The translations under genes and the position numbers were made by a program. Below are positions 34,045 through 43,706 of a stretch of DNA of 64,000 nt, one piece after another. How positions within the stretch are numbered: position 1 is the stretch's first letter; every line of letters starts with the position of its first letter. Below the pieces are notes generated by a model. It had not been told where the DNA came from. It saw only the letters and a program-made list of their open reading frames with translations, and ran no database searches. The DNA lies in contig JBJHBJ010000010.1 of NCBI GenBank assembly GCA_050485425.1, forward strand, positions 1-64,000, read 5' to 3'. Source of the stretch: LSCE01 sp050485425 (lineage in GTDB: Bacteria; Pseudomonadota; Gammaproteobacteria; Nitrococcales; Aquisalimonadaceae).

Positions 34045-34075
34045 CCGCCGCGGGATGCCTGTCGTCCCGCGGCGG
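34045..34075 (+). other. GC-rich hairpin after the binding-protein gene
   Basis: CCGCCGCGGGA (34045-34055), a 9-nt loop and TCCCGCGGCGG (34065-34075) form a perfect 11-bp stem 8 nt after the stop codon. There is no T-run. Hairpins here commonly protect abundant binding-protein mRNA and reduce read-through into the next gene. Confidence 0.6.
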
Positions 34076-34118
34076 CCGATGACCGAACCCAACCCCCGGT
34101 AAGCGGAGGAACCGTTTC

Positions 34119-34955
34119 ATGACGGATCAGGCAAGCGCGCAGCAGGCGGAAAAGTCACTGTTGTCGCTGAACAACGTCGAGGTGGTGTACAACCACGTCG
34201 TCCTGGTGCTCAAGGGTGTGTCGCTGGACGTGGCGCCGGGCAGCATCGTGGCCCTGCTGGGTGGCAACGGCGCCGGCAAGAGCACCACGCTGAAAGCCGT
34301 CTCCGGGCTGCTCGCCGGCGAGCGTGGCGACATCACGCGCGGGAGTATCCACTACAACGGCGAGCGCGTGGACGGCATGTCAGCGGCGGAGCGTGTCAAG
34401 CGCGGTGTGCTGCACGTGATGGAAGGCCGGCGCGTGTTCGAGCACCTCACGGTGGAGGAGAACCTGCTGGTCGGTTCGTACGGTCGCAAGGACGGCTACG
34501 CGGCCATCCAGAAAGACATCGACATGGTCTACAACTACTTCCCGCGGCTGAAGGAGCGCCGGAAGTCGGTGGCCGGCTACACCTCCGGCGGGGAGCAGCA
34601 GATGCTGGCCATGGGCCGGGCGCTGATGGCGCGGCCGCGAATGATCCTGCTCGACGAACCCTCCATGGGGCTGGCGCCGCAGCTGGTGGAGGAGATCTTC
34701 CACATTGTGACCACACTGCGGAAGGAAGAGGGCGTGACTTTCCTGGTGGCCGAGCAGAACACCAACGTGGCGCTGCGCAACGCCGACTACGGCTACATTC
34801 TCGAGAACGGCCGTATCGTGATGTACGGCGATGCCGATCATCTGCGCGAGAACCCGGACGTGAAGGAGTTCTACCTGGGCGTGAGTTCCGGCGAGGGCCG
34901 CAAGAGCTTCCGGAACGTCAAGCACTACCGGCGCCGCAAGCGCTGGCTCTCCTGA
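34119..34955 (+). CDS. HAAT-family ABC transporter ATPase, LivF-like
   Basis: This is the second ATPase of the importer. The 278 residues show LNNVEVVYNHVVLVLKGVSL, Walker A GGNGAGKSTTL, GVLHVMEGRRVFEHLTVEENL (LivF-specific Q-loop region), signature TSGGEQQMLAMGRAL, Walker B MILLDEPSMGLAP, and VAEQNTNVAL where LivF proteins have EQN in place of the usual H-loop context. A basic tail HYRRRKRWLS extends the C-terminus. It is the last transport gene. The PaaK-like ligase gene follows after 67 nt in the same direction. Confidence 0.93.
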   Translation: MTDQASAQQAEKSLLSLNNVEVVYNHVVLVLKGVSLDVAPGSIVALLGGNGAGKSTTLKAVSGLLAGERGDITRGSIHYNGERVDGMSAAERVKRGVLHVMEGRRVFEHLTVEENLLVGSYGRKDGYAAIQKDIDMVYNYFPRLKERRKSVAGYTSGGEQQMLAMGRALMARPRMILLDEPSMGLAPQLVEEIFHIVTTLRKEEGVTFLVAEQNTNVALRNADYGYILENGRIVMYGDADHLRENPDVKEFYLGVSSGEGRKSFRNVKHYRRRKRWLS

Positions 34956-35022
34956 ACGATTCGGAACCATCGAACACGATGCTGCGGCAACCGGGGTCGC
35001 CGGTGCCGCGTGGAGGACACCC

Positions 35023-36270
35023 ATGGCGACGCACAGTCCCTACATGGACGATCGCGAGACCCGTTCCCCGGAACAGCGGGCCGAGCAGCAGTGGAACACG
35101 TTACGAGCGGCGCTGGCCCACGCCAAGGCGAATTCCGTCTACTGGGGCAGAATCCTGCAGGATACCGATCCGGCCGCGGTGAGAACGGCGGCTGATCTTG
35201 CCCGGATACCGCTGACGCGCAAGTCGGAGATTCCCGGCATGCAGGCGGACAACGGGCCGTTCGGCGGCCTGGAAGCCGCGCCCATCGGCGCCCTGGCACG
35301 GGTCTTTCAGTCCCCCGGCCCGATCTACGAGGGCGGCGAGGACAAGCCCGACTACTGGCGCTTCGGCCGTGCGCTCTGGGCGGCCGGCGTGCGCCCGGGT
35401 TTGCTGGTGCACAACACGTTCTCCTACCATCTCACGCCGGCGGGCATGATGGTGGACAGCGGCGCCCGCGCCATCGGCTGCGCCGTGTTTCCGGGCGGTG
35501 TCGGCAACACCGAGGTGCAGTTGGACGCCATCGCCCAGCTCCAGCCGCAGGCCTACGGCGGTACGCCGTCGTTCCTCAAGATCCTGATCGACAAGGGGCG
35601 GGAACTGGGCAAGGACACCAGCTCCATTCGCCACGCGCTGGTCGGCGGCGAACCGCTCAGCGGCTCGCTGCGCAAGGAACTTGGCGAACAGGGCATCCAG
35701 GTGCTGCAATGCTTCGGCACCGCCGAACTGGGCCTGGTGGCCTATGAATCGGAAGCCATGGAAGGGTTGATCTGCGACGAGGACGTACTGGTGGAAGTGG
35801 TGCGCCCCGGCAGCGGCGAACCGGTGCCCGAGGGCGAGGTCGGCGAGATGGTCGTCACCGTGCTGCGGGAAGGCGCCTTCCCGGTGATCCGCTTCGCCAC
35901 CGGCGATCTCACCGCGATCATGCCCGGTGCCAGCCCCTGCGGCCGTACCGCGCCCCGCATCAAGGGCTGGATGGGACGTGCCAACCAGAGCACCAAGGTC
36001 AAGGGCATGTTCGTTACGCCGGAGCAGATAAACCAGATCATGGCCCGGCACGCGCAGATCCTGCGCGCCCGGCTGGAAGTGACGCGCGAGAACGAGCAGG
36101 ATCGCATGACCCTGGCCGTGGAGTGCGAGAACACCGATCAGGCGTTCGCCGAACAACTGACCGAAACCCTGCAGTCGGTGACCAAGCTGCGCGGGCAGGT
36201 GCGCCTGGCGTCGCCGGGGGAACTCCCCAACGACGGCAAGGTGATTGCCGACGAGCGTCAGTACGACTAA
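35023..36270 (+). CDS. Phenylacetate-CoA ligase-like adenylate-forming enzyme
   Basis: This is an AMP-forming ligase of the PaaK group, likely activating an aromatic acid to its CoA ester. The 415 residues start LRAALAHAKANSVYWGRIL, the PaaK-type N-terminus. Other motifs are YGGTPSFLKILIDKG, VGGEPLSGSLRKEL, QCFGTAELGLVAYE, RFATGDLTAIMPG and KVKGMFVTPEQINQIM with the C-terminal hinge. The usual SSGTTGxP loop is replaced by SPGPIYEGGEDKPDYWRFGR, so phosphate binding may differ. This is common in relatives found next to HAAT transporters. It closes the operon that begins at 27858. Confidence 0.88.
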   Translation: MATHSPYMDDRETRSPEQRAEQQWNTLRAALAHAKANSVYWGRILQDTDPAAVRTAADLARIPLTRKSEIPGMQADNGPFGGLEAAPIGALARVFQSPGPIYEGGEDKPDYWRFGRALWAAGVRPGLLVHNTFSYHLTPAGMMVDSGARAIGCAVFPGGVGNTEVQLDAIAQLQPQAYGGTPSFLKILIDKGRELGKDTSSIRHALVGGEPLSGSLRKELGEQGIQVLQCFGTAELGLVAYESEAMEGLICDEDVLVEVVRPGSGEPVPEGEVGEMVVTVLREGAFPVIRFATGDLTAIMPGASPCGRTAPRIKGWMGRANQSTKVKGMFVTPEQINQIMARHAQILRARLEVTRENEQDRMTLAVECENTDQAFAEQLTETLQSVTKLRGQVRLASPGELPNDGKVIADERQYD

Positions 36271-36336
36271 ACATCTAGGCTTCAAAAGAGCCTCGTTCAT
36301 CATGGCCGCCGTGAACACACGGCTTGAGGTGATGTT

Positions 36337-37863
36337 ATGACCCAGCAACAGAAAGCAAGCGTGCAGCAGCCGGAACATGTACCGCTGCTGATCAACGGCG
36401 AATTCGTCCAGAGCAAGACCAGCGAATGGATCGACGTCACCGACCCCGCCACCCAGGAAGTCCTGGCGCGGGCGCCGGTCACCACCGACGAGGAGATGGC
36501 CCGCGCCATCGCCTCGGCCGAGAAAACCTTCAAGACCTGGAAGGAGGTGCCGCTGCCCGAGCGCATGCGCTGCCTGTTGCGCTACCAGGCCTTGCTGAAG
36601 GAACACCAGAAGGACATCGCCGAGCTGCTGTCGAAGGAAACCGGCAAGACCCTGCCCGACGCCATGGGTGACGTCTGGCGCGGTATCGAGGTCGTCGAGC
36701 ACGCCTGCAGCCTGCCGACGCTGATGATGGGTGAAACGGTCGAGCAGGTGGCCAACGGCGTTGATACCAACAGCCTGGTACACCCACTGGGTGTGTGCGC
36801 AGGCATCACGCCGTTCAACTTCCCGGCCATGATCCCGCTGTGGATGTTCCCGCTCGCCGTGGGCTGCGGCAACACCTTCGTGCTCAAGCCCTCGGAGCAG
36901 GATCCGCTCACCCCCATGCGCCTGGCCGAACTGTTCCACGAAGCCGGTTTCCCCAAGGGCACGCTGCAGATCGTCCACGGCCGCAAGCCGCAGGTGGACG
37001 CCCTGCTGGACCACCCGGCCATCAAGGCTGTGTCCTTCGTCGGCTCCGTGCCGGTGGCCCAGCACGTCTACCGCACCGGCACCTACAACCTGAAGCGCGT
37101 ACAGGCCATGGGCGGTGCCAAGAACCATATGGTGGTCATGCCCGACGCCAACAAGGAGCAGGTTGTCAGCCAGCTCGTCGGTGCCTCCTGCGGCGCCGCC
37201 GGCCAACGCTGCATGGCCATCTCCGTGGCTGTGTTCGTCGGCGAGGAGACCCGCGACTGGGTCAACGACATCGCCGAAGGCATGAAACAGATCCGCCCCG
37301 GCCGCTACGACGACGACCAGGCGGCCTACGGCCCCATGATCAGCCCCGCCGCCAAACAGCGTGCGGAAAAGCTGCTGGGATCCGCCGAAGAACAGGGCGC
37401 ACGGCTGGTGCTGGACGGCCGCGGCCACACCGTGGACGGCTACCCGGACGGCAACTGGCTCGGCCCGACCCTGATCGACAACGTCAGCACCGAGATGGAT
37501 TGCTACAAGGAAGAGATCTTCGGCCCGGCGCTGTGCTGCATGCACGTGGACACGCTGGAAGAGGCCATTGCCCTGGTCAACTCCAACCCCTACGGCAACG
37601 GCACCTCCATCTTCACCCGCTCCGGCGCCGCGGCACGCAAGTACCAGCACGAGACCGAAGTGGGCCAGGTGGGCATCAACCTGCCCATCCCGGTACCGGT
37701 GCCGTTCTTCTCCTTCACCGGCGGCAAGGGCTCGTTCTACGGCGACCTGCACGCCTACGGCAAGCAGGCGGTGCGCTTCTATACCGAAACCCGCACCATC
37801 ATCAGCCGCTGGCCCGAAGAGGACCTGCCCGGCGGGCCCAACATGACGATCCAGCTGCGGTAA
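36337..37863 (+). CDS. mmsA: CoA-acylating methylmalonate-semialdehyde dehydrogenase
   Basis: MmsA converts methylmalonate semialdehyde plus CoA and NAD+ to propionyl-CoA, the last step of valine breakdown, and also handles malonate semialdehyde. The 508 residues are a full ALDH: PLLINGEFVQSKTSEWIDVTD, CAGITPFNFPAMIPLWMFPLA, NTFVLKPSEQDPLTP, SFVGSVPVAQHVY, the catalytic Cys in GAAGQRCMAISVAVFVG, and EEIFGPALCCMHV. The CoA-acylating subgroup is shown by PAMIPLW and the GQRCMA context. The short 66-bp leader contains two 5-bp hairpins. A 108-nt repeat element (copy 1) follows the gene. Confidence 0.95.
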   Translation: MTQQQKASVQQPEHVPLLINGEFVQSKTSEWIDVTDPATQEVLARAPVTTDEEMARAIASAEKTFKTWKEVPLPERMRCLLRYQALLKEHQKDIAELLSKETGKTLPDAMGDVWRGIEVVEHACSLPTLMMGETVEQVANGVDTNSLVHPLGVCAGITPFNFPAMIPLWMFPLAVGCGNTFVLKPSEQDPLTPMRLAELFHEAGFPKGTLQIVHGRKPQVDALLDHPAIKAVSFVGSVPVAQHVYRTGTYNLKRVQAMGGAKNHMVVMPDANKEQVVSQLVGASCGAAGQRCMAISVAVFVGEETRDWVNDIAEGMKQIRPGRYDDDQAAYGPMISPAAKQRAEKLLGSAEEQGARLVLDGRGHTVDGYPDGNWLGPTLIDNVSTEMDCYKEEIFGPALCCMHVDTLEEAIALVNSNPYGNGTSIFTRSGAAARKYQHETEVGQVGINLPIPVPVPFFSFTGGKGSFYGDLHAYGKQAVRFYTETRTIISRWPEEDLPGGPNMTIQLR

Positions 37864-37931
37864 GCACAAGGGATCGTCCGGGCTTGGGAGTGTCGCGAGG
37901 GCATGGGTCCGGAACGCTCCCGCATATCCGA

Positions 37932-38039
37932 GGCCTGGGGCGGGGAACCGGTTCAGGACTGTCGGCGAGAGGGACCTCGCCGACAAGCCCCCATGGATGG
38001 GTTCACGGCGTGTCCTGAACCGGTTCCCCGTCCCAGGCC
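37932..38039 (-). repeat. 108-nt three-way-junction repeat, copy 1
   Basis: Outer arms 37932-37959 and 38012-38039 pair over 28 bp with one G/T pair. Arm 2: TGTCGGCGAG (37960-37969), loop, CTCGCCGACA (37976-37985). Arm 1: CCC-ATGGAT-GGG (37990-38001). Read on the minus strand the joints are ACGCCGTGAA and GGCT and the arm loops ATCCAT and GTCCCT. It lies 68 nt after mmsA and 98 nt before the acyl-CoA dehydrogenase start, opposite in sense to both. Confidence 0.85.
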
Positions 38040-38137
38040 GGACCGAAGCCCCCGGGTGAACGCGTCTCCGGCGCCAAGGCAGGAGTCTCGGCCCAAGCGC
38101 GCCCGGCGGCATGTCTAAAGCCATTGTGGAGCACACG

Positions 38138-39298
38138 ATGGATTTCGAACTCAATGAAGACCAGGTCGCCTTCCAGGATCTGGCCCGCGACTTCGCCGCC
38201 CGGGAACTGGCCCCCAATGCCGCCCGCTGGGATGCCGAATGCATCTTCCCGGTGGACACTCTGCGCATGGCCGGCGAACTGGGCTTCTGCGGCGTCTACA
38301 GCCCGGAAGACGTCGGCGGCCTCGGCCTCAGCCGGCTCGATGCCACCATCATCTTCGAAGCGCTGGCCGGCGGCTGCACCTCCACCACCGCCTACATCAC
38401 CATCCACAACATGGCCACGTGGATGGTCACCGCCTTCGGCCAGCAGCCGCTGCGCGAGGACTGGGGCCCGCAGCTCACCAGCGGGCAGAAACTGGCCTCG
38501 TATTGCCTCACCGAACCCGGTGCCGGCTCCGACGCCGGCGCACTGAAGACCCGGGCGGAAAAGGACGGCGACGGCTACCGCCTCACCGGCAGCAAGGCCT
38601 TCATCTCCGGCGCCGGCGACACCGACCTGCTCGTGGTCATGGCCCGCACCGGCGACGCCGGCCCTGGCGGCGTCACCGCCTTCGCCGTGCCCGGCGACAC
38701 CGACGGCATCAGCTATGGCCGCAAGGAAGAAAAAATGGGCTGGAACAGCCAGCCCACCCGGGCCATCACCTTCGACGGCGCCTACGTGCCGGCGGCCAAC
38801 CGGCTGGGCGAGGAAGGCGAGGGCTTCAAGATTGCCATGAAGGGCCTGGACGGCGGCCGCCTCAACGTTGCCACCTGTTCGGTGGGCACGGCCCAGGCGG
38901 CGCTGGAAACCGCCCGCAGCTACGCCATGGAACGCAAACAGTTCGGTAAGCACCTGATCGAATTCCAGGCCATCCAGTTCAAGCTGGCCGACATGGCCAC
39001 CGAACTGATTGCCGCCCGCCAGATGGTGCGCCTCGGCGCGGCCCGGCTGGATGCCGGCCACCCGGAGGCTACCACCTTCTGCGCCATGGCCAAGCGCCTG
39101 GCCACCGATCTCGGCTTCCGCATCTGCAACGAAGCGCTGCAGATCCACGGCGGCTACGGTTACATTCGGGAGTATCCGCTGGAGCGCCACGTGCGGGATA
39201 CCCGGGTGCACCAGATCCTGGAAGGCACCAACGAAATCATGCGGCTCATCATCGCCCGGCGCCTGCTGGCCGATGGCGCCGAACAGCAGATTCGCTAG
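38138..39298 (+). CDS. Acyl-CoA dehydrogenase, probably isobutyryl-CoA dehydrogenase
   Basis: This flavoprotein likely oxidises isobutyryl-CoA to methacrylyl-CoA in valine degradation, with FAD and ETF. The 386 residues contain the N-terminal helical domain (MDFELNEDQVAFQDLARDFA), the FAD-contact strand ASYCLTEPGAGSDAGALKT, GYRLTGSKAFISGAG and the C-terminal HGGYGYIREYPLERHVRD. The catalytic Glu is in QILEGTNEIMRL, the usual place for short-chain enzymes. ATG 38138 with GTGGAG upstream is preferred over 38111. Substrate is inferred from neighbours: enoyl-CoA hydratase, 3-hydroxyisobutyryl-CoA hydrolase, mmsB and mmsA. Confidence 0.9.
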   Translation: MDFELNEDQVAFQDLARDFAARELAPNAARWDAECIFPVDTLRMAGELGFCGVYSPEDVGGLGLSRLDATIIFEALAGGCTSTTAYITIHNMATWMVTAFGQQPLREDWGPQLTSGQKLASYCLTEPGAGSDAGALKTRAEKDGDGYRLTGSKAFISGAGDTDLLVVMARTGDAGPGGVTAFAVPGDTDGISYGRKEEKMGWNSQPTRAITFDGAYVPAANRLGEEGEGFKIAMKGLDGGRLNVATCSVGTAQAALETARSYAMERKQFGKHLIEFQAIQFKLADMATELIAARQMVRLGAARLDAGHPEATTFCAMAKRLATDLGFRICNEALQIHGGYGYIREYPLERHVRDTRVHQILEGTNEIMRLIIARRLLADGAEQQIR

Positions 39299-39318
39299 AC
39301 AAAGGGGGAATGGTCTAC

Positions 39319-40094
<776 letters not shown>

Positions 40095-40095
<1 letters not shown>

Positions 40096-41216
40096 TGTCC
40101 GGGAACGTACTGTTGATCCAGGAACTGCCCACCGCCGACGGCCAGCGGCTGATGCGTGTGCGCATGAACCTGGAGAAATCCCTGAACGCCCTCAACCAGG
40201 CCATGATCGACGACTTCCAGGCGGCGCTGGACCGCTGGGCCGGCGAGGACGACATTGCCGGCATTTTCCTGGAAGGTGCCGGCGAGAAAGCGTTCTGCGC
40301 CGGCGGCGATGTGGTTACGCTGTACCGGGCGATGATCGAGGAAAAACTGGGCGACCCGGTGCCGGTGGCCGAGCGTTTCTTCAACACCGAATACCGGCTG
40401 GACCACGACCTGACCGTGTTTCCCAAGCCGGTGATCGGCTGGGGCACCGGCTACGTCATGGGCGGCGGCGTGGGCCTGATGGCCGCCTGCAGCCACAAGG
40501 TGGTCACCGAGACCTCCCGCGTCGCCATGCCCGAGATGCCGCTGGGGCTGTTCCCGGACGTGGGTGGCACCTGGTTCCTGAACCGCATGCCGGGCCGCGT
40601 GGGCTATTTTCTGGGCATTACCGGCATCCAGGCCAACGGCCTGGACATGATGCCGCTGGGGCTGGCCGACTATCCCATCCAGTCCGACCAGCGCGAGGCG
40701 GTGGTGCAGGCGCTGGCCGACGCCCGCTGGGGCGGCAGCGATGCCGAGCGCCACGAGACCGCCAGCCGCGTGCTGGCAAGGGCGCGGGATGCACATGGCA
40801 TCCAGGGCGAGGCCCATCTGCTGGATCACTTCGACACCATCCACGCGGTCACCGACCATGCCACGCCGTCGGCCGTGGCCGAGGCCATCCACCGCGCGGC
40901 GGAAAAGGACGAATGGCTGCAGCCGGCGGCGAAGGCGCTGACCCGTGCCTGTCCTGTATCCATGGCCATTTTCGACCGCCAGTACCGCGAAGGCGCTTTC
41001 ATGGGCCTGGGCGACGTGTTCCGCATGGAACTGGCCATGGCCATCGGCTGCTCGCGGCACGCGGATTTCCGCGAGGGCGTGCGTGCGCTGCTGGTGGACA
41101 AGGACCGCAAACCGCAGTGGAGTTACCAGCGCATCGAGGATGTGCCGGCGTCGGTGATCGACGCCCATTTCACCATGCCGTCGGACTACCCGGAGCACCC
41201 GCTGGCTGACCTGTAA
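40095..41216 (+). CDS. 3-hydroxyisobutyryl-CoA hydrolase
   Basis: The enzyme releases CoA from 3-hydroxyisobutyryl-CoA, giving free 3-hydroxyisobutyrate for MmsB. The 373 residues are of HIBCH length, longer than enoyl-CoA hydratases. Motifs include NLEKSLNALNQAMIDDF, EKAFCAGGDVVTLY (HIBCH CAGGDV), GYVMGGGVGLMAACSHKVVTE, and AMPEMPLGLFPDVGGTWFLNRMPG with the catalytic Glu/Asp pair. The C-terminal helical region contains VSMAIFDRQYREG. It overlaps the hydratase gene by one base and is separated from mmsB by a REP cluster. The ORF reading upstream to 39009 is a frame shadow. Confidence 0.94.
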
Positions 41217-41224
41217 GGGAAATC

Positions 41225-41452
41225 GGTGGATATCGCCTTTGGCTCCATCCACCCTACGCGGGCTCCGATCGGACGTAGGGTGGATGGAGGCGCAGCCGAT
41301 ATCCACCACCGCGAACTGACCTGTAGATTGCAGGCACGTAGGGGAGTAACCGCGTCAGCGGTTGCTACCATCGGGCGAAAGCCCGAACCGGGGCGTTTTT
41401 CCGGCCTCGCGGCCGGATCGGTGGCAATCGCCTGCGGCGATTACCCCCCTAC
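41225..41452. repeat. REP cluster: inverted pairs of families C and D
   Basis: Family C: minus 41225-41257 and plus 41275-41308 (GTAGGGTGGAT heads, ATCCACC tails). Family D: plus 41338-41369 and minus 41420-41452, with GC-rich inverted sequence between. A decayed family-B fragment follows at about 41469-41505. The cluster fills the 316-bp gap between two genes of one pathway. Confidence 0.8.
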
Positions 41453-41532
41453 GCCTGAAGGATCGGTAATTGGGTGCGCCCCGCGCTGCGGTGCGCATCG
41501 CCCCGAATAAGGGAACATAAAGGAGGAGCACC

Positions 41533-42420
41533 ATGGCGACCATCGGTTTCATCGGTCTGGGCAATATGGGCGGCCCCATGGCCGTCAATCTGGTGAAGGC
41601 CGGGCATACCGTGCAGGCCTTCGATCTCAGCGAAGCCGCGGTGAAGCGGATTGCCGAGGCGGGCGCCAAGGCCGCGGGCAGCGCCGCGGACGCGGTCAAG
41701 GGCGCGGAGATCGTGGTCTCCATGCTGCCGGCGGGCAAGCACGTGCGCGGACTTTACCTGGGCGAGCAGGGGCTGCTGGCGTCCACGGCCAGGGGCACGC
41801 TGATCATCGATTCCAGCACCATCGACGCGGATTCCGCCCGCGCGGTCTCGGAAGCCGCGAGACAGGCTGGCTGCAGCATGCTGGATGCCCCTGTGTCCGG
41901 CGGCACGGCCGGCGCCGAGGCCGGCACGCTGACCTTCATGGTGGGCGGCGACGCCGCGGACGTGGACCGTGCGCGGCCGCTGCTGGAGGTGATGGGGGCG
42001 AAGATCTTCCACGCCGGCGACGCCGGTGCCGGCCAGGTGGCGAAAATGTGCAACAACATGCTGCTGGCGATCAGCATGATCGGCACGTCGGAGGCCCTGA
42101 ACCTGGGCGTTTCGGAGGGTCTGGATCCGGCGGTACTGTCGGACATCATGCAGGCGGCCTCGGGCGGCAACTGGGTGCTGAACGTGTACAACCCGTATCC
42201 GGGCGTGATGGAGAAGGCGCCGGCCTCGCGCGGCTACACCGGCGGCTTCGGCACGGCGCTGATGCTGAAGGATCTGGGCCTGGCGGCGGACGCGGCGGTC
42301 AAGACCGGCGCAGCAACCCCGCTGGGCGGCCTGGCCCGCCAGCTCTACGCCATCCACGCCGGCAGCGCCGCGGACAAGGACTTCTCCAGCATCCTGCAGA
42401 TGCTGCAGGCGAAGTCTTGA
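41533..42420 (+). CDS. mmsB: 3-hydroxyisobutyrate dehydrogenase
   Basis: MmsB oxidises 3-hydroxyisobutyrate to methylmalonate semialdehyde with NAD+. The 295 residues show the dinucleotide motif IGFIGLGNMGGPMAVNLVKAG, SMLPAGKHVRGLYLG, and LIIDSSTIDADSARAV. The substrate loop is DAPVSGGTAGAEAGTLTFMVGG. The catalytic Lys is in GAGQVAKMCNNMLLA. FGTALMLKDLGLAAD completes the C-terminal domain. All family residues are present. It follows the hydrolase gene after a REP-filled gap; a GGAGGAG ribosome site precedes ATG 41533. The 210-nt repeat element (copy 2) starts 27 nt after its stop. Confidence 0.95.
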   Translation: MATIGFIGLGNMGGPMAVNLVKAGHTVQAFDLSEAAVKRIAEAGAKAAGSAADAVKGAEIVVSMLPAGKHVRGLYLGEQGLLASTARGTLIIDSSTIDADSARAVSEAARQAGCSMLDAPVSGGTAGAEAGTLTFMVGGDAADVDRARPLLEVMGAKIFHAGDAGAGQVAKMCNNMLLAISMIGTSEALNLGVSEGLDPAVLSDIMQAASGGNWVLNVYNPYPGVMEKAPASRGYTGGFGTALMLKDLGLAADAAVKTGAATPLGGLARQLYAIHAGSAADKDFSSILQMLQAKS

Positions 42421-42447
42421 GGATGTTGGGGAAAGGGGCTTCGTTCC

Positions 42448-42657
42448 GGCCGGGGCTGGGGACATGTCTGCGGACACGCCGTGAACCCCTGCAGCGCTAT
42501 GCATTCCATGCAACGCTTGCAGGACCGGGGCTTGCCGTCCATGGCCAGCCCGTTCGGCCGGGGAAAGCGATGCTTTCCCTGATCGGCCTCACCCCTGGGG
42601 GCTTGTCGACGAGGTCCCTCTCGTCGACAGTCCGCAGACATGTCCCCAGCCCCGGCC
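42448..42657 (+). repeat. Three-way-junction repeat, copy 2 (enlarged, 210 nt)
   Basis: Outer arms 42448-42475 and 42630-42657 pair perfectly over 28 bp. Arm 2: TGTCGACGAG (42604-42613), loop GTCCCT, CTCGTCGACA (42620-42629). Joint ACGCCGTGAA is intact. Arm 1 is replaced by ~114 nt (about 102 more than normal) holding further hairpins: TGC-ATTCCAT-GCA, GCC-GTCCAT-GGC and GGGAAAGC-GAT-GCTTTCCC (42561-42579). It lies 27 nt after mmsB, in the gene's sense. Confidence 0.85.
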
Positions 42658-42683
42658 TCGCTCTGGAGCAGCTTCAAGGGAGC

Positions 42684-42825
42684 GTAGGGTGTGCACCACA
42701 TCGTGGTGCGCACCAGCCGAGCCCCCAATCGCATACCGGCATCGCGTAGGGTGCTCAGAGCCGTAGGCGATGCGCACCATTGCGCTCGGGTTCCGGTGCG
42801 CATCGCTACGCTCTGAGCACCCTAC
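42684..42825. repeat. REP cluster following repeat copy 2 (families E and B)
   Basis: Plus 42684-42714 (family E), plus 42746-42778 (family B) and minus 42795-42825 (family B). The first head is 26 nt after the 108-type element. Confidence 0.8.
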
Positions 42826-42855
42826 ATTCGACAATAATCATCTCGGAGGCCACCA

Positions 42856-43656
42856 ATGCCCGCCGTCCGCACCGAAAAAAACGGCCCCGTCACCACCGTG
42901 ATCCTGGACCGCAAGCACGCCCGCAACGCCGTGGATCCGGACACCGCGGGCGCGCTCTACCGTGCCTTTCTGGAATTCGAGGCCGACGACGAGGCGCGGG
43001 TCGGTGTGTTCTGGGGCGAGAACGGCACCTTCTGCGCCGGTGCCGACCTGAAGGCGGCGTCGACGCTGGACATGGAAACCTATCTGGACGAGTTGCGTGT
43101 CATCGAGGAAGCCATGCTGCGCTCCCAGGGGCCGATGGGGCCGTCCCGGCTGCTGTTGAAAAAACCGGTCATCGCCGCAGTCTCCGGTTATGCGGTGGCG
43201 GGCGGCATGGAGCTGGCGCTGTGGTGCGATATGCGGGTGGTGGAGCAAAGCGCGCGGTTCGGCGTCTACTGCCGGCGCTGGGGCGTGCCGCTGATCGATG
43301 GCGGCACGGTGCGGTTGCCGCGCATTATCGGGCTTGGGCGGGCGCTGGACCTGATCCTGACCGGACGCACCGTGGAGGCCGAGGAGGCTTTTGCCATGGG
43401 GCTGGCGAACCGGGTGGTTTCCGACGGGCAGGCCCGGGCCGCGGCGGAGGAACTGGCCGCGGAGCTGGCGCGCTTCCCGCAGCTCTGCATGCGTGCCGAC
43501 CGTGCCAGCGCCTACGCCCAGGGCGGGCTGCCGCTGGCGGCGGCGTTGAAGCAGGAGTACAGCCGAAGCGTGGACGCGTTCCGCCAGGAGGGCCGTGAGG
43601 GCGCCGGCCGCTTCGCCGCCGGCCACGGTCGGCATGGCAAGTTCGATGATATCTGA
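42856..43656 (+). CDS. Enoyl-CoA hydratase/isomerase family protein
   Basis: This second crotonase has 266 residues: VTTVILDRKHARNAVDPDTA, GENGTFCAGADLKAASTLDM (CAGADL oxyanion loop), VSGYAVAGGMELALWCDMRV and RWGVPLIDGGTVRLPRIIGL. The first Glu (GGMELAL) is kept, but the second region reads RWGVPLIDGGT, lacking the usual PE-x-x-x-G Glu. It is therefore more likely an isomerase, dehalogenase-like or otherwise altered crotonase than a standard hydratase. The C-terminus is Gly/His/Arg-rich (GRFAAGHGRHGKFDD). It follows mmsB with a repeat-filled gap and converges on the thiolase gene. Confidence 0.88.
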   Translation: MPAVRTEKNGPVTTVILDRKHARNAVDPDTAGALYRAFLEFEADDEARVGVFWGENGTFCAGADLKAASTLDMETYLDELRVIEEAMLRSQGPMGPSRLLLKKPVIAAVSGYAVAGGMELALWCDMRVVEQSARFGVYCRRWGVPLIDGGTVRLPRIIGLGRALDLILTGRTVEAEEAFAMGLANRVVSDGQARAAAEELAAELARFPQLCMRADRASAYAQGGLPLAAALKQEYSRSVDAFRQEGREGAGRFAAGHGRHGKFDDI

Positions 43657-43706
43657 ATAGAGAGGCTGGTCGTGATGACGCCGTAGGGCGTCCGGAGCTT
43701 CGTTCC

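Noticed and set aside
35101..38268. 1055-residue minus-strand ORF
   Set aside because: It is antisense to the PaaK-like ligase and mmsA, both well supported; no domain is visible in it.
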